Of a stretch of 64,000 nt of DNA, positions 34,625 through 45,733 are shown one piece after another. The notes below the pieces were generated by a model that saw only the letters and a list, made by a program, of their open reading frames with translations, was not told where the DNA came from and ran no database searches. The position numbers and the translations under genes are program-made. Within the stretch, counting starts at the first letter, position 1, and every line of letters starts with the position of its first letter. The stretch is from Bathymodiolus brooksi (lineage: Eukaryota; Mollusca; Bivalvia; Mytilida; Modiolidae), in the NCBI GenBank assembly GCA_963680875.1, contig OY804579.1, forward strand, positions 56,433,718 to 56,497,717, written 5' to 3'.

Positions 34625-34728
34625 ATATATAGCAAATAGTTCATGGCACTGAGGGTCATATGGCAGTATATGGACCGGTCCATATACTGCCATATGACCC
34701 GAAGTGACATGAACTATTTGCTATATTA
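34625..34728. repeat. ~104-bp palindrome centred on GGACCGGTCC
   Basis: Left arm TATAGCAAATAGTTCATG ... GGGTCATATGGCAGTATATG and its complement, with only a few mismatches, meeting without a loop at 34676/34677. It can form a cruciform or a perfect RNA hairpin. A weaker inverted pair CCTCCACAGTCTTCCACCAAC/GTTGGTGGAGGATTGTGGAGG lies just outside at 34520-34620. Confidence 0.88.
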
Positions 34729-35230
34729 TACTTTTTATCTAAAATAATGCAGGTACCTGGCCGGTCCATATACGAAAATAATGACCGACTGCGCTAACAA
34801 AGGACAAATAGGGAAAATAAAAACGTAAAGTGTAATATTGATTTATTTATAACCTCGGTCAGACCCTTAAAATCAATATGTTCACTCTTCTGATTGTATA
34901 TATGAGACCATTATGTATATATACACAATCTCTGTACATTTTATGATTCATTTCAAGTAATGAAATTCATCAGTAAATAACTTATGTTTCTGTAAATAAT
35001 TGTATTTATTTTAAATACAGTTTGTGTACATTGAAACCAGGAGAAAAACTCAGTGCATGCTGTCCGGTGTCAATGCAATAAAAAGAACTGGGGACTATAA
35101 GTGCCATATAAATGGCCCCATATTTAATGAATCATTATCTTAGAAAATACTTGATTAAAATTTGATGTGTTTTATTTTATAGACGACATCATACTTTTGA
35201 TGTTAAAACTTGCTTCCAACAAAATCGATA
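34729..35230. other. Intergenic, nothing recognised
   Basis: AT-rich with no coding or repeat signal supported. Confidence 0.4.
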
Positions 35231-35236
35231 CGTATT

Positions 35237-35255
35237 TGACGTCATTGTGACGTCA
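35237..35255. promoter_or_regulatory. Two full CRE palindromes (TGACGTCA)
   Basis: TGACGTCA at 35237-35244 and again at 35248-35255, start to start 11 bp. This is the consensus of CREB/ATF bZIP factors. No gene start is visible nearby, so its function is unknown; it may belong to a palindromic element just downstream. Confidence 0.35.
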
Positions 35256-35295
35256 TGAGCGTTATTGGTTTTCTGTATTTCGTGAAATTTTGCCC

Positions 35296-35436
35296 GCGAT
35301 ATTTCGACGGTTTTCGAAGAAATTAAGCACCTCCGTAGTCGTGCACCAGAAAAATATTTTACCAGATTATTAAAATAAATAAAACAACGTATTTTTTTGG
35401 TGCACGAGGTCTTAAATTTCTTGAAAAACGACGGAA
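35296..35436. repeat. Imperfect ~140-bp inverted repeat
   Basis: CGACGGTTTTCGAAGAAATT ... GTCGTGCACCAGAAAAATA pairs with TTTTTTTGGTGCACGAGGTC ... AATTTCTTGAAAAACGACGG. MITE-like; no target duplication identified. Confidence 0.65.
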
Positions 35437-37075
35437 AAATGTTCAAATATTACAAGCGCTTAGATGACGTTTTGGATGTTTGAGAAGCAATCTTTGCCGT
35501 AAAAAACGATGGTATGTCGCGACACGTAACAGTTATATAAGATAAAAATAAAATAAACACCACTTCATTCAAAATAGGTTTTTTTCATAAGCTCCCAATT
35601 ATTGATTATATATTTTCTTCCGGGATACTGAAGTAGGTTTAATGGTCTATATATCGATGCCACTTCTAAAATGAAGTGAAATAGTTTGATTCAAAAGGAG
35701 TACATATGTTTTGAGCACAATCCAACATATCCTTAAGAAGAGTTTGAAGATACCAAAGGGGCAATCAGAATCCGTATATCGAAGAAGAACAAACAATACA
35801 ATGGCCAAAAGAAAATGTACTAAGTAATAAGATGTCTAATGATGAGTGAAAGAAGTGTTCTTTTAGGATAGAGAACTTCCAATTTTCTCTGTAGTCCTTT
35901 CTCGTTTTTATGATTTTCATATTGATACATTCATTTACAAGGGATCTGCGGCTATTATCGGATATTGTGGTTTATTGACCACTTCAGAATGCGTTCCATT
36001 CCTTTTGAGTTCAAACGACAATGCGTGTGACGTTACGCACGATATTGCGTCAATGATGAACAATCTTATATATTTCTCTGAATATGAAGTCTCTAGTTAA
36101 ATATGTTGACACAAAACATGCATTTTTTGTATTTTAATCTTGTGTGAACCTATACTCCTCCTACGAATTGATCGAATTTTGTCATAATTACAGTCTTCGA
36201 AATAAGGCGGTAGTCCGAAGCCCGTGGCGTGTAAAATTGTACACGGGCGTATAAAATGAGTAGTCCCACAAGTCCGACGGGCCTGTGAAAAAAAAGTCAT
36301 ATAGTTTCAAAAGTTGATTTCATAAGATATTGTGTGTAGATATTTAGTTTATTGTTCTCCGTTTTCAGTTGCTGCCGAGTCAATGCAAAAAATGGGTAGG
36401 CCTTTTAAGAATTTCCGATATTCGAAATAGATTTAGGTGTGTCTGTTTTTTGCAATTTGATTGGTTGATATTTTTAGGAAATTACTATCATGTAGGTTTT
36501 AAAAAAGGACAAGAAGCAGGACTCACGTTAGAGGGCGAAGTAGTTGCGTTGTGAAGGTTGACTTCGATTTCTCGTTGGTCAAAAGCGAAGTTCAAGTAGC
36601 CTTGTAATTTTGAAGAGTCGCCCTATGTTGCCCGCGTATTTTTGCCACGTGCCATTTATGAAAATATCGACATCGTGTTTATTGAATTCTATGTTATTCA
36701 TTAAGTATTTTGAAAGTGACTTTCTTGAAAAGTAATCCATTTCGGTTTAAAGAAACTTTAATTTCGTTCAATATCAAATAAAAATGGCACCACGAGAAAA
36801 GGGGCGCAATCAGACACTGTGCTACGGGAAATGTTGATCGAAGCTACTTAATTTTTAACCAAACAAACTTTTGATTAATTTTTTTCTCAATCCTGTGATA
36901 TAAAGTCTGAGTTCTCATATATAATATGTTCATATTTGAGAAGGTTGGTCATTCAAAATTCGTTTAAATGCACGGAGACACTTCAGATTATTTTCGATCC
37001 GTTTCCAAATCCGATCGGTATTTTTTTTTTATTAATTGCGATCTATTTATAGATGCAATACATTTCCTGAAGCAC
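35437..37075. other. Intergenic, nothing recognised
   Basis: Somewhat less AT-rich than the surroundings. No frame above 70 codons with motif support, no repeat recognised. Confidence 0.4.
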
Positions 37076-37375
37076 TGTCCCCTGGTGTCTGTTGCAGATA
37101 AACGATACATCTATTTATTCCCATTTTAGTTTATTACTTGAACTGCTTGCTTTCCTGGATCAGACACGGGGAGAATCGAAATGCGATTCTTAAGCACCGT
37201 CCCCTGGTGTCTCCTCCAGCTAAGTAATCACAGTCCTTTCATCAAACACATGATGTTTTACTACTTGAACCGCTTGCTTTGCTGGATCAGACACGGGGAG
37301 AATCAAAACACAATTCTTAAGCATCGTCCCCTGGTGTCTCCTCCAGCTAAGTAATCGCATACATGTAGTCCATTC
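37076..37375 (+). repeat. ~124-bp tandem repeat (2.4 copies)
   Basis: CCCCTGGTGTCTSYTSCAG recurs at 37079, 37201 and 37327, with GGATCAGACACGGGGAGAATC between. It lies just upstream of a LINE 3' tail and may be the LINE's 3' UTR. Confidence 0.8.
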
Positions 37376-37635
37376 TTCAACCATATGATACACTGCAACT
37401 ATACATTACTCATTGCCTCTCCTCGGGTCGTGCTGCCGAACACGGCCTATTTATTTATTTATTTATATATTTTTTGTAACATATATCATTTAAATAGTTA
37501 GAATTGTCTTGTTTAAAAACATATATCTCCATTCTGTATTGTTGTAACTGTTGATATAATTATGAATGTATATTTGTTATTGCCCCTTGAGGGACCCTAA
37601 TTGGAATAAAATATTGTATTGTATTGTATTGTATA
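37376..37635 (+). mobile_element. LINE 3' end with (ATTGT)n tail
   Basis: TATTGCCCCTTGAGGGACCC then TAATTGGAATAAAATATTGT and four ATTGT units. A simple pentanucleotide tail of this kind is usual for CR1/L2-like LINEs. The same 3' sequence occurs on the minus strand at 45383-45460. Only the 3' UTR remains here. Confidence 0.65.
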
Positions 37636-37869
37636 GAACTGTTGCTGACAGACCTGTGTCTACGTTAAGGGTTAATACCTCTGCAGTTAGAAAATAGACT
37701 TTGAACTACAGTAGTTGTCTTCCATTGTTGAACTCTGATTTGAGGTCTGACAAATAATAATTACAATCTTTACTTTAAATTGCTTCAGTTTATGACTGCA
37801 AAGAAATTTTGTAACCAAATTGAAAAGAAAATCAATGAAAACATAATTTTTAGAACGTTGCTCTGGGGG

Positions 37870-38482
37870 AACAAAATCGGGCGACTTTTGGAAAACTATT
37901 AAGCCATTCTTTTCGAAAAGGGGTCCAGTGGAGAACAAAAAATTGTGCTTAATGAATCTGACAAGATTGTAAATGATCAAAAAGAAGTAGCCAATCACTT
38001 TAATAATTTTTTCTCCACTGTAGCTGAGAATATAGGAAAAGATACTGTTTACGACCCTTCTGATCATCCAAGTTTAATAGAAATAAAGAAACAAATGATT
38101 GCACAAACAAATTTGTTTTTGAAAAGGTAACAACAAATAAAGTTGAAAAGATTATAAATAATATCAACATCAAAAAAGCAACAGGTGCTGATGGTATACC
38201 TGCCAAAATAATAAAATGTAGTAAATCTATTATTGCACCTCAGATTACAAGTATTTTAAATATGTCAATAGATCAGAATGTTTTTCCGGATAAATTAAAG
38301 AAAGCACAAGTAACACCTTTATATAAAAAGAATGATCCACTTTTGAAAACTAACTACAGACCCGTAAGTGTACTATGTATTTTTTCAAAGATTTTTGAGA
38401 AAATTTTAGAACAGCAATTGTCTGCTCAGGTTATTAGAGGACTGGCGGAATGCCCTTGAAAAAAATCAGTATGTTGCTGCAG
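37870..38482 (+). pseudogene. LINE reverse transcriptase relic, 5' part
   Basis: Frames read GDFWKTIKPFFSKRG, then NESDKIVNDQKEVANHFNNF, KATGADGIPAKIIK and TPLYKKNDPLLKTNYRPVSV: the endonuclease/RT linker and RT motifs 1-2 of jockey/CR1-type LINEs. Frameshifts occur near 37920 and 38128, and a deletion removes the piece between EQQLSA and LEDWRNALEKNQY. The next part continues at 39617 after an inserted foldback element. Confidence 0.85.
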
Positions 38483-38491
38483 TCCTAATGG

Positions 38492-39616
38492 TAGTCCGAG
38501 ATTCCTCTGTCGTTTAACGGCATTGATAATCTTGCTGTAGCCGTTCAACGACAGAGGGTGATACATACGGAAACCATCAAATTTGCCTCACAGCCATAGT
38601 ATCGGCACATTTCCACGTTTCGTGGCTATCGGATTTTATTTTCTATCATAAACCTTATATAAATCGCTTCACCAATCATTTTTCTATTCATTCATAACCA
38701 TCTTACCCTCAGAAAGTGGTGTTACACTCCATTACAGCACGATTTTGCCTTAGATCCTATTATTCCGCCATTTGACTTCCATTTTCGAATCTACACACGT
38801 GATCTCGCGATACTAACTGAATGATGACAGCAACGCATTGCATGATGGGAGCTAATTAATGCAGCGTGCCAAATTATTTGGAGCATTATTTGCATACGTA
38901 AACAACATTCAAATCACATGGAAGACGATACATTTAAGCGTATTCTGCAGGACAAACAGTCCATCTACAGATCAAAGAAGAGCAGAAGGAAATTATACAG
39001 AATGTGTTGGAAAGAAAAGATTCAATGGCAGAGTGTTACCAACGGGCTTCGGAAAGAGCATGTGTTACGTTCCCCCTTTTTGTTTTTGGACAAGGTACTA
39101 CATTTTTTTTTCTTATGGTTATCTGTAATTCACTAAATTTGCTGTTAAAATCATTACCAATCAATATAATCAACTGTATTACATTTTATGTTAATTGTTC
39201 TGCCTTAACAGGCGCCTATGATTGGCAATAAAAATATTTGTTTGTTTGTTTATATGCAAATTATCTCCCATGATACATTGCGGTAATCGTAGTTTTCTCG
39301 TAGTCACGTGACAAATGTTTGAAAAATGGAAGACAAATGTCGAAATCATAGGTTCTAAGGCAAAATCGTGCTGTAATGGAGTGTAAAACCACTTTCTGAG
39401 GGTAAGATGTTTATGAATGAATAGAAAAATGATTGGTGAAGCGATTTATATAAGGTTTATGATAGAAAATAAAATCCGATAGCCACGAAACGTGGAAATG
39501 TGCTGACCCAGAGTTGGAGAAGCAAATCCGCTGTTTTCCGTATGCATCACCCTCTGTCGTTGAACGGCTACAGCAAGATTATCAATGCCGTTAAACGACA
39601 GAGGAATCTCGGACTA
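38492..39616. mobile_element. Foldback element with 9-bp TSD carrying a helicase fragment
   Basis: A 1125-bp element bounded by TAGTCCGAGATTCC and its complement, flanked by a perfect 9-bp duplication TCCTAATGG (38483-38491, 39617-39625). Arms of ~80 bp (CTCTGTCGTTTAACGGCATT ...) continue after a gap into a second inverted pair (38624-38757 against 39350-39500, including GCGATTTATATAAGG). A 9-bp duplication suits Mutator-like transposases. It splits a LINE: removing it and one TSD restores the RT reading frame across motif A. Confidence 0.9.
38914..39095 (+). pseudogene. RecQ-helicase-like N-terminal fragment inside the foldback element
   Basis: Reads MEDDTFKRILQDK, then (other frame) HLQIKEEQKEIIQNVLERKD, SMA and, after a 2-nt shift (GA at 39031-39032), VLPTGFGKSMCYVPPF. 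The last is a Walker A box of the RecQ type (TGxGKS) preceded by a Q-motif-like 'EEQKEII..VL..KD'. It stops at CAAG|GTACTA, which looks like a splice donor. Interpretation: a host or transposon RecQ-like exon captured by the element, now frameshifted. The homology is my reading, not a search result. Confidence 0.6.
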
Positions 39617-40315
39617 TCCTAATGGATCTTTCCAAGGCATTTGATTGCCTACCCCATGATATTTTATTGTATAAACTTTCGGCCTATGGTATGTCCACTG
39701 ATTCTGTATCCCTTCTTGAGTCCTACTTATTAAGTAGGAAACAGCAAATTAAAATTAATGGTATCCTGAGCAGTTGGTCTGACATCCAAAAAGGGGTACC
39801 CCAAGGGTCAATCTTGGGGACTTTACTTTTTAATGTCTTTATTAATGATATTTTTTATTTTGTAAAAAAGGGTACTTTATATAATTATGCGGATGACAAT
39901 ACTTTGTCTTATGATCATCCTGATTTTAATGTACTTACCTCAGTTTTAGAATCAGAGTCAAATGTTCTTATTAATTGGTTTAAAGTTAACAAAATGCAGG
40001 CTAATCCAAATAAATTTCAGGTACTTGTGGTTGGGAAGAAGACTTTTGACAAAAACATGAAGATTTGTATACAGAATTCTACACTTTCATGTGAAGAGAC
40101 AGTAAAACTTTTAGGAATTGAAATAGATTATCAATTAAATTTTGACATTCATATCAGTTCAATCTGTAGGAAGGCATCACAGCAACTAAATATACTTAAA
40201 CGTTTGGGCCGATATTTAGACAGATTAAGCAAATTAACTATATTCCACACTTTCATTCTCAGTAACTTTAACTTCTGCCCTTTGGCTTGGCATTTTTGTA
40301 CCGATAAAAACGTGT
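39617..40315 (+). pseudogene. LINE reverse transcriptase relic, 3' part
   Basis: Continues the RT: motif A DLSKAFDCLPHD, motif B GVPQGSILGTLLFNVF, motif C YADDN (catalytic Asp pair, around 39887-39900), then the thumb region to LSNFNFCPLAWHFCTDKN, after which similarity ends at ~40315. Open for ~230 codons, so decay is recent, but the LINE is 3'-truncated and split by the 38492-39616 element. RT of the jockey/CR1/L2 lineage. Confidence 0.9.
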
Positions 40316-40974
40316 TTTTCTGTCTCTTCCGACGACAGGTTAGTCTTATTTTTATTCCCCGGGATTCCGACGGGTGACCCTGCTATAGTCGCTTTCTACG
40401 ACAAACGCATATATAAAACGTTACGATTGAAGGAATTGTCCCTAAGTGACCCCTTATATCACGGAAAGAAACACCATCGGAATATGACAAAATAAACAAC
40501 TGTGCCATATGATACGTTTTGTCAATTTATCTTTTAATTGCCATATTTAGTGACTGAAAACATAGATGACGGAACACAATATACATACAAGAAATCGAAA
40601 TAAGATCCTACGTGATCTCACTGGGCGATGATGATTTTATTTTTAGCGCACAAAAAATATTTGTTACATATCTACGTAACACCAAGAAGGAAAATTTAAA
40701 AAACGTGATGTTTCTCGAGTAACATGTCTATCAAAACCAATTACACAACAATTTTAAGACAATAACAGTTCCATTGAAATAGATAATAGGTTTATATCAA
40801 AGTTTGCATGTACATAAAGTACGATTCTTGTAAAACAAGTATAGAACGCCTCCTTTCAGAGCATGGAAACGATTCTTTTTAGATAACAATTCATTGTTCG
40901 ACTTGCATACGATTTCATGGATTTACTTTACAACATTTCAGTGTGTGCATTTTTTTATTTATTTTTTTTATTTT
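40316..40974. other. Intergenic, nothing recognised
   Basis: No coding or repeat signal supported, apart from T-runs near 40950. Confidence 0.4.
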
Positions 40975-41126
40975 GAATTTTGATGTTTTAACGCCACTTT
41001 CAACAATATATCAGCTATATCATGGCGACCAGTTTTAGTGGTGGAGGAAGCCGGAATACCCGGAGAGAACCACCGACCATGGGCAAGCAACTGGTAAACT
41101 TTATCACTTGCGACTGTGAGTCGAGT
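40975..41126 (-). mobile_element. SINE (family 2), truncated
   Basis: Minus-strand tail and centre: GGTTCTCTCCGGGTATTCCGG, then ATATAGCTGATATATTGTTG and AAAGTGGCGTTAAAACATC. Its 5' part is replaced by a helitron-like fragment at 41127. Confidence 0.72.
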
Positions 41127-41850
41127 GCACCCTTTTTGCCATCACTTGACGTCCGTCGTACGTCGTAAACTTTCACATTTAAATCTTCTCCTCAGAAACC
41201 ACTGGGCCAATTGCAACCAAACTTTGGTGGAATGGTCATTGGATGGCCCCCTTCCAAAATTGTGTCCGGTGATCACGACTTCCAACCAATATGGCCGCCA
41301 AGCTAAAAATAGAAAAAAGGGGGGATGAAATTTTAATTGTCCATTGCTGCTTTAGTAGAAGTCAAATAAAGGTAATAACAAAATTACCGAACTCCGAACA
41401 ATCTTACAAAGGGAAAGTCAAAACTCATAAATATATAAACAGACAAAATCAGTCAACAACCGGAAAACTGTGAAAACCGTAGTGACCCTGACTTGGTACA
41501 GGCATTTCTAAAGAAATGGTGGGTTGAATCAGATTTTAAGGCGCCAAACCTCCCGCTCTCATTACGGTTCAAAGGTTCCGGCTGTCACTGTAACAGTATT
41601 TAAATACAGGAACAAAATAGGTAAAATAGTTGTCAAAGCAGTACCAAAATGAGCTCAAATTTTAACTGCAGCTACATGGTAGGGAGTAGTTTAACATATA
41701 TTCCGAGTTTTTCTGTAAAATTTTTCTTTCAGCCGATTTATACCGATTATGCAAATTAGGCATCTTTTGATAAAAGATCACATTTAAATCTTCTCCTCTG
41801 AAACTGGTGAACCAAATTAAACAAAACCTGGCAGTGATGGTCCCTGGGTT
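41127..41850 (+). repeat. Helitron-like fragment with a ~275-bp insertion
   Basis: GCCATCACTTGACGTCCGTCG starts it, then the usual units (CTCCTCAGAAACCACTGGG, AATATGGCCGCCAAGC). At 41367-41642 an unrelated segment (GGTAATAACAAAATTACC ... GACTTGGTACAGGCATTTC) interrupts the module GCTTTAGTARAAGTCAAA|ATGAGCTC, with CAAA repeated at both junctions, so it is an inserted element of unknown type. Confidence 0.75.
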
Positions 41851-43132
41851 TAATCAGTTCTAATATGAGACAGAAATCAATCATGAAAACCCCAGTGACC
41901 ATTCTACCCTTAAACGCAACAGATAAATCGAGGGGCTAACAATTTATATCGAAAATAGAGTTTACTGTCTTTACAGTGAAATTATTATATCCCCTAACGT
42001 CTTTGTATGCCTATTAAGTTGGTGTTTTTAGCATTTTTAGACATGTCATTGGGCACGTCCGATGCTCTCATTTTCATATTAATATTTTAGTTTTCTTTGT
42101 GGGTTTGTCTTTAATTGTTCTGTGTTATTTGTGTGACTTTTTTTCTTGACTTTGTCACGTTCTTTTACATGTTTTCACAATCATGATAATATTGTTTAAA
42201 CATCATCGATTCACCTTCTGAAAGGAATCGTTTCCAGAATAGATGTTATATTCGACTGATCGGAAAAGAGGCGTTTCTTTGATTTTTTTAAATCACCAAT
42301 TTTTCGGAAATTTACTGAAAAAATGAATCGACAAAATACGAATGCATAACAAGGACGGTATTAGATTGCAAAATAAGGGTGTTAATTTCATTGTCTGTCT
42401 CATATTTTGAACACAAAGTGATTTATGTACGACACACTCACCTCACCGTTTACAGTGTCACAGATTTCGTCCAGAAGATAGGTCAACTAACCCTTTTCAA
42501 GCTATTTTGGGTTACTATGATGATTGAAATGTTCCGTGAACTGCTCAGAAAAGTCTTACATACCTTTTGTTTTCATATCAATCAGTTTGAAAAGCATGTT
42601 GTCTGAACATAGCTCCGAAAGGTTGCGTTTCCTGATTCGGAAAGGAGGCAAGAACGCCGATTTAATTGGAAAGGAGTCGTTATGAATATACGCCGTGATG
42701 TTGCTTCTTGTTTTTTTCATAAAAATGTATATTTGCATATAGTCTGTCTTTATGACCCATTAGAGTTGAATAAACATAATGTCATAATTGCTACTATAAT
42801 AATCTCTAACATGAAACATTGTTATTTTCCTTAAATAAAGTTGTTTTTTCCAAGGCTGTCTTCTAGAGACTAGACCTGCACTGCATACACTTCTTGAAGA
42901 TTCTTCTGATCTTTTTTATTGAATTTATATTTTTGAACACAATTTTTTGGGGATGTTTTCAGACTTAATTTTTGTAGACATAGAGGGAAATATTTTTTTT
43001 AGACTAACTTAGACATACAAGACATAAAATATTTTGTTTAGACTAACTTGGACATATAAAAATTATAAGACATATAAAATGGTTGGTGCCTAACACGGAA
43101 AATCACTAAAATGAAATCCCTCGCACAGGTAC
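41851..43132. other. Intergenic, nothing recognised
   Basis: AT-rich. Frames of 60-75 codons without motif. A local repeat TTTAGACTAACTTRGACATA occurs twice near 43000-43060. Confidence 0.4.
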
Positions 43133-44759
43133 TTGTGGACAGGACCCTATGTTGCTCCCTTTTTTTTTTTTTTTTTTTTTTTTTAAGATATAACTTATAT
43201 CATGTCAGAAACCCGGTGTCATATGGTATTTTGAACCCCATGGTAAATTGAACCCGGGGTCGATTTACATCCATGGTATATTGAACCCCCTTATTGAAAA
43301 CTGAACCCCCCTGTATGGTAAATTGAACCCCCATGGTATTTTGAACCCCCCCATTTCTAATCAAAAGATATGCAGGGAGGTCAAAATATCATGTGTAGGG
43401 AGGTCGATATTCTATGGGTAGGGGGGGGGGTCAAAATACCATGGATAGGGGGGGTCGATATATCATGGGTAAGGGGTTCAATATACCATGGGTAGGGGGG
43501 TCGATATACCATGGATAGGGGGGTCAAAATACCATGGGTAGGGGGTTTGATATTCCATGGGTAGGGGGGTCAAAATACCATGGGTAGGGGGGTCGATATA
43601 CCATGGGTAAGGGGGTCAATATACCATGGGTAGGGGGGTCAATATACCATGGATAGGGGGGTCAAAATACCATAGGTAGGGGGGTCGATATACCATGGGT
43701 AGGGGGGTCAATATACCATGGATAGGGGAGTCAAAATACCATAGGTAGGGGGGTCGATATACCATGGGTAGGGGGGTCAATATTCCATGGGTAGGGGGGT
43801 CGATATACCATCGGTAGGGGGTCAAAATTTTCCCAAAAAAATTTAAAGTTCAAAAGTTTCAAAAAATTTCAAAATTAAAAAATAAAAAAAAACTCAAAAA
43901 TTTCATAAGATTTCATCATATTTCAAAATTTTAATTGAAAAATTCCTTATTATTTAATAAGCAGTTATTGACTTTTAATTTCAGTCTACTCATGACTATG
44001 CGGACCTGATAGTCATGAGTAGACCGCATTAAAAGTCAATAATTGTATAGGGTAGGGGGGTCGATATACCATTGGTAGGGGGGTCGATATACCATGGGTA
44101 GGGGTCGATATACCATGGGTTTGTATATCGAGCCCCCTACCCATGGTATATTGACCCCCATACCCATTGCAAAGACTAAGTAAACAAGTAAAACTTTGTT
44201 TACATAGGGAATCTCAGCGAAACCAATGTTAAGAAAAATATCAGATTCATGATATACAAATTTTGAAATTTTGAAAATTTTCTTAAAATTCTATGAAAAT
44301 TTTGAATTTTTTTATTTTATTTTTTTTTAATCTTATGAAATATGTTAGTTTTGAAATTTTTTGAAATTTTGTAATTTTTAGAAAATTTTGAAATATTGAA
44401 AACATTTTGAAAAATTTTCAATTTTTATTTTAATTTATATTTTTTTGGAAATTTTATAAAAATTTTGAAATTTTGAACTTTTTTGAAAATTTAGATTTTT
44501 TGGAAATTTTGAAATTTTATTACCCTCCTACCCATAATTATTAATATATATTGAACCCATGGTATTTTGACCCCCTACCCATGGTATATCGACCCCCTAC
44601 CCATGGTATATTGACCCCCTTAACCATGGTATATCGACCCCCCTACCCATGGTATATTGACCCCCCCAACCCATGGTATATCGACCCTCCTACCCATGGT
44701 ATATCGAACCCCCTACATCTTAAGAAAAAAAAAAAAGGGAACAACATAGGGTCCCACAA
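43133..44759. mobile_element. 1.63-kb foldback element filled with inverted minisatellites
   Basis: Terminal inverted repeat: TTGTGG..GGACCCTATGTTG + YTCCC + poly-T at 43133-43183, its complement at 44724-44759. Inside, a 22-23-bp unit GGGGGGTCGATATACCATGG(GTA) and the variant GGGGTCAAAATACC run in one direction at 43380-43830 and 44045-44120 and in the other at 43215-43350 and 44120-44160, 44525-44715. A stem-loop at 43965-44042 (TTATTGACTTTTAAT, GTCTACTCATGACTAT) marks the middle. AT-rich AAATTTTGAAA stretches fill the rest. Short frames are shadows. Confidence 0.82.
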
Positions 44760-44951
44760 TATAAGACTCCGTACGTTTTCAATCGTTTACTGTTTTTTGT
44801 GTGTGGAAAAAAACAAACAAAAAAAAACGTTAAAAGAAAATTATATTGTAGGAGTATCGGTGAACCAAGAGATTTAAGCTGTATGTTATAAAGTCTATTA
44901 AGAACCTAGAAGTATTCCGAAATTAAACACAATGTTGTGGTAGGGTGAAAT

Positions 44952-45089
44952 CACAGGGGCTAGGTGCGTCCGAAAAAAAAAAAAAAAAAAAAAAAACTTT
45001 ATAATACTACTATATAATACTATTAGTAGTATTATATAGTATTTTTTTTTATTTTATTTTTTTTTTCCCGGACGCACCTACCCCCTGTG
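44952..45089. mobile_element. 138-bp palindromic MITE with 8-bp TSD
   Basis: CACAGGGGCTAGGTGCGTCC + poly-A on the left, complementary poly-T + GGACGCACCTACCCCCTGTG on the right. Perfect target duplication GGTGAAAT at 44944-44951 and 45090-45097. The centre TACTATATAATACTA/TAGTAGTATTATATAGTA also folds. The 8-bp duplication and CA..GGG end point to hAT mobilisation (inference). Confidence 0.9.
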
Positions 45090-45097
45090 GGTGAAAT

Positions 45098-45382
45098 GTG
45101 CATGATGTGACCGATTTTATCCAAGTATCCTAATTTACGTATTACATGTTCACAGACTTTGTACATTAATCACAAAAGATACCTTTCACTTGATAAATAG
45201 TCACATGTTTATGCGCATGTCATTTAATACTTATGTACAGTACATCTCAAAACAAACAATAGCCATAGGGTGATGATTGGACTTTAAAAACACGAATATG
45301 TTTTAAGCAGACGTTACTATATATACTTTTTTAACGACTTTCTTCCTTATTTATAAACGAATCTGGTGAAAAGATTTATATA
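45098..45382. other. Intergenic before TMEM130-like gene
   Basis: AT-rich, no element recognised. Confidence 0.4.
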
Positions 45383-45462
45383 TCAATATCAATATTTTAT
45401 TCCAATTAAGATCCCTCAAGGGGCAATAACAATACATTCATAATTATATCAGCAGTTATACT
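45383..45462 (-). mobile_element. LINE 3' end, minus strand
   Basis: Complement reads TTGTTATTGCCCCTTGAGGG then ATCTTAATTGGAATAAAATA and TTGATATTGATA, matching the plus-strand LINE 3' end at 37560-37635. 5'-truncated to ~80 bp; lies ~100 bp upstream of the TMEM130-like start codon. Confidence 0.78.
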
Positions 45463-45558
45463 TATAGAAGTAAATGAATTGTAGGATTTCAAAGAAACGG
45501 ATCTCGAAAAATGTCAAAAAGGGAGAAGAAGTATTAAGGAAGAACTTTGCTCCCAAAG

Positions 45559-45733
45559 ATGTATAGTCTCAATAAATGTTTCCTTGTTGGATTGCTAACA
45601 TGTTTCCATGAACTTTTTTGTGATGGATTACAGAAGGGGATTAACCCTGCTAAAACAGTTGGGAAAAGTGAGTCTGTGAATTATGATTTATTGAGGCATA
45701 ATATTCCATTTCGACAGTCACAGAAGAAATTTG
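45559..45733 (+). CDS. TMEM130-like glycoprotein, first coding exon (signal peptide)
   Basis: ATG at 45559 in AAAGATGT context, open to GTAAGA at 45734. The protein starts MYSLNKCFLVGLLTCFHELF, a basic residue followed by a hydrophobic stretch, i.e. a signal peptide with likely cleavage near CDG. A 35-residue basic/polar linker follows. It ends in phase 1, matching exon 2. Linkage to the downstream exons is inferred from strand, phase and the absence of any other partner; an in-frame TTG four codons upstream is ignored. No promoter motif was recognised. Confidence 0.6.
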
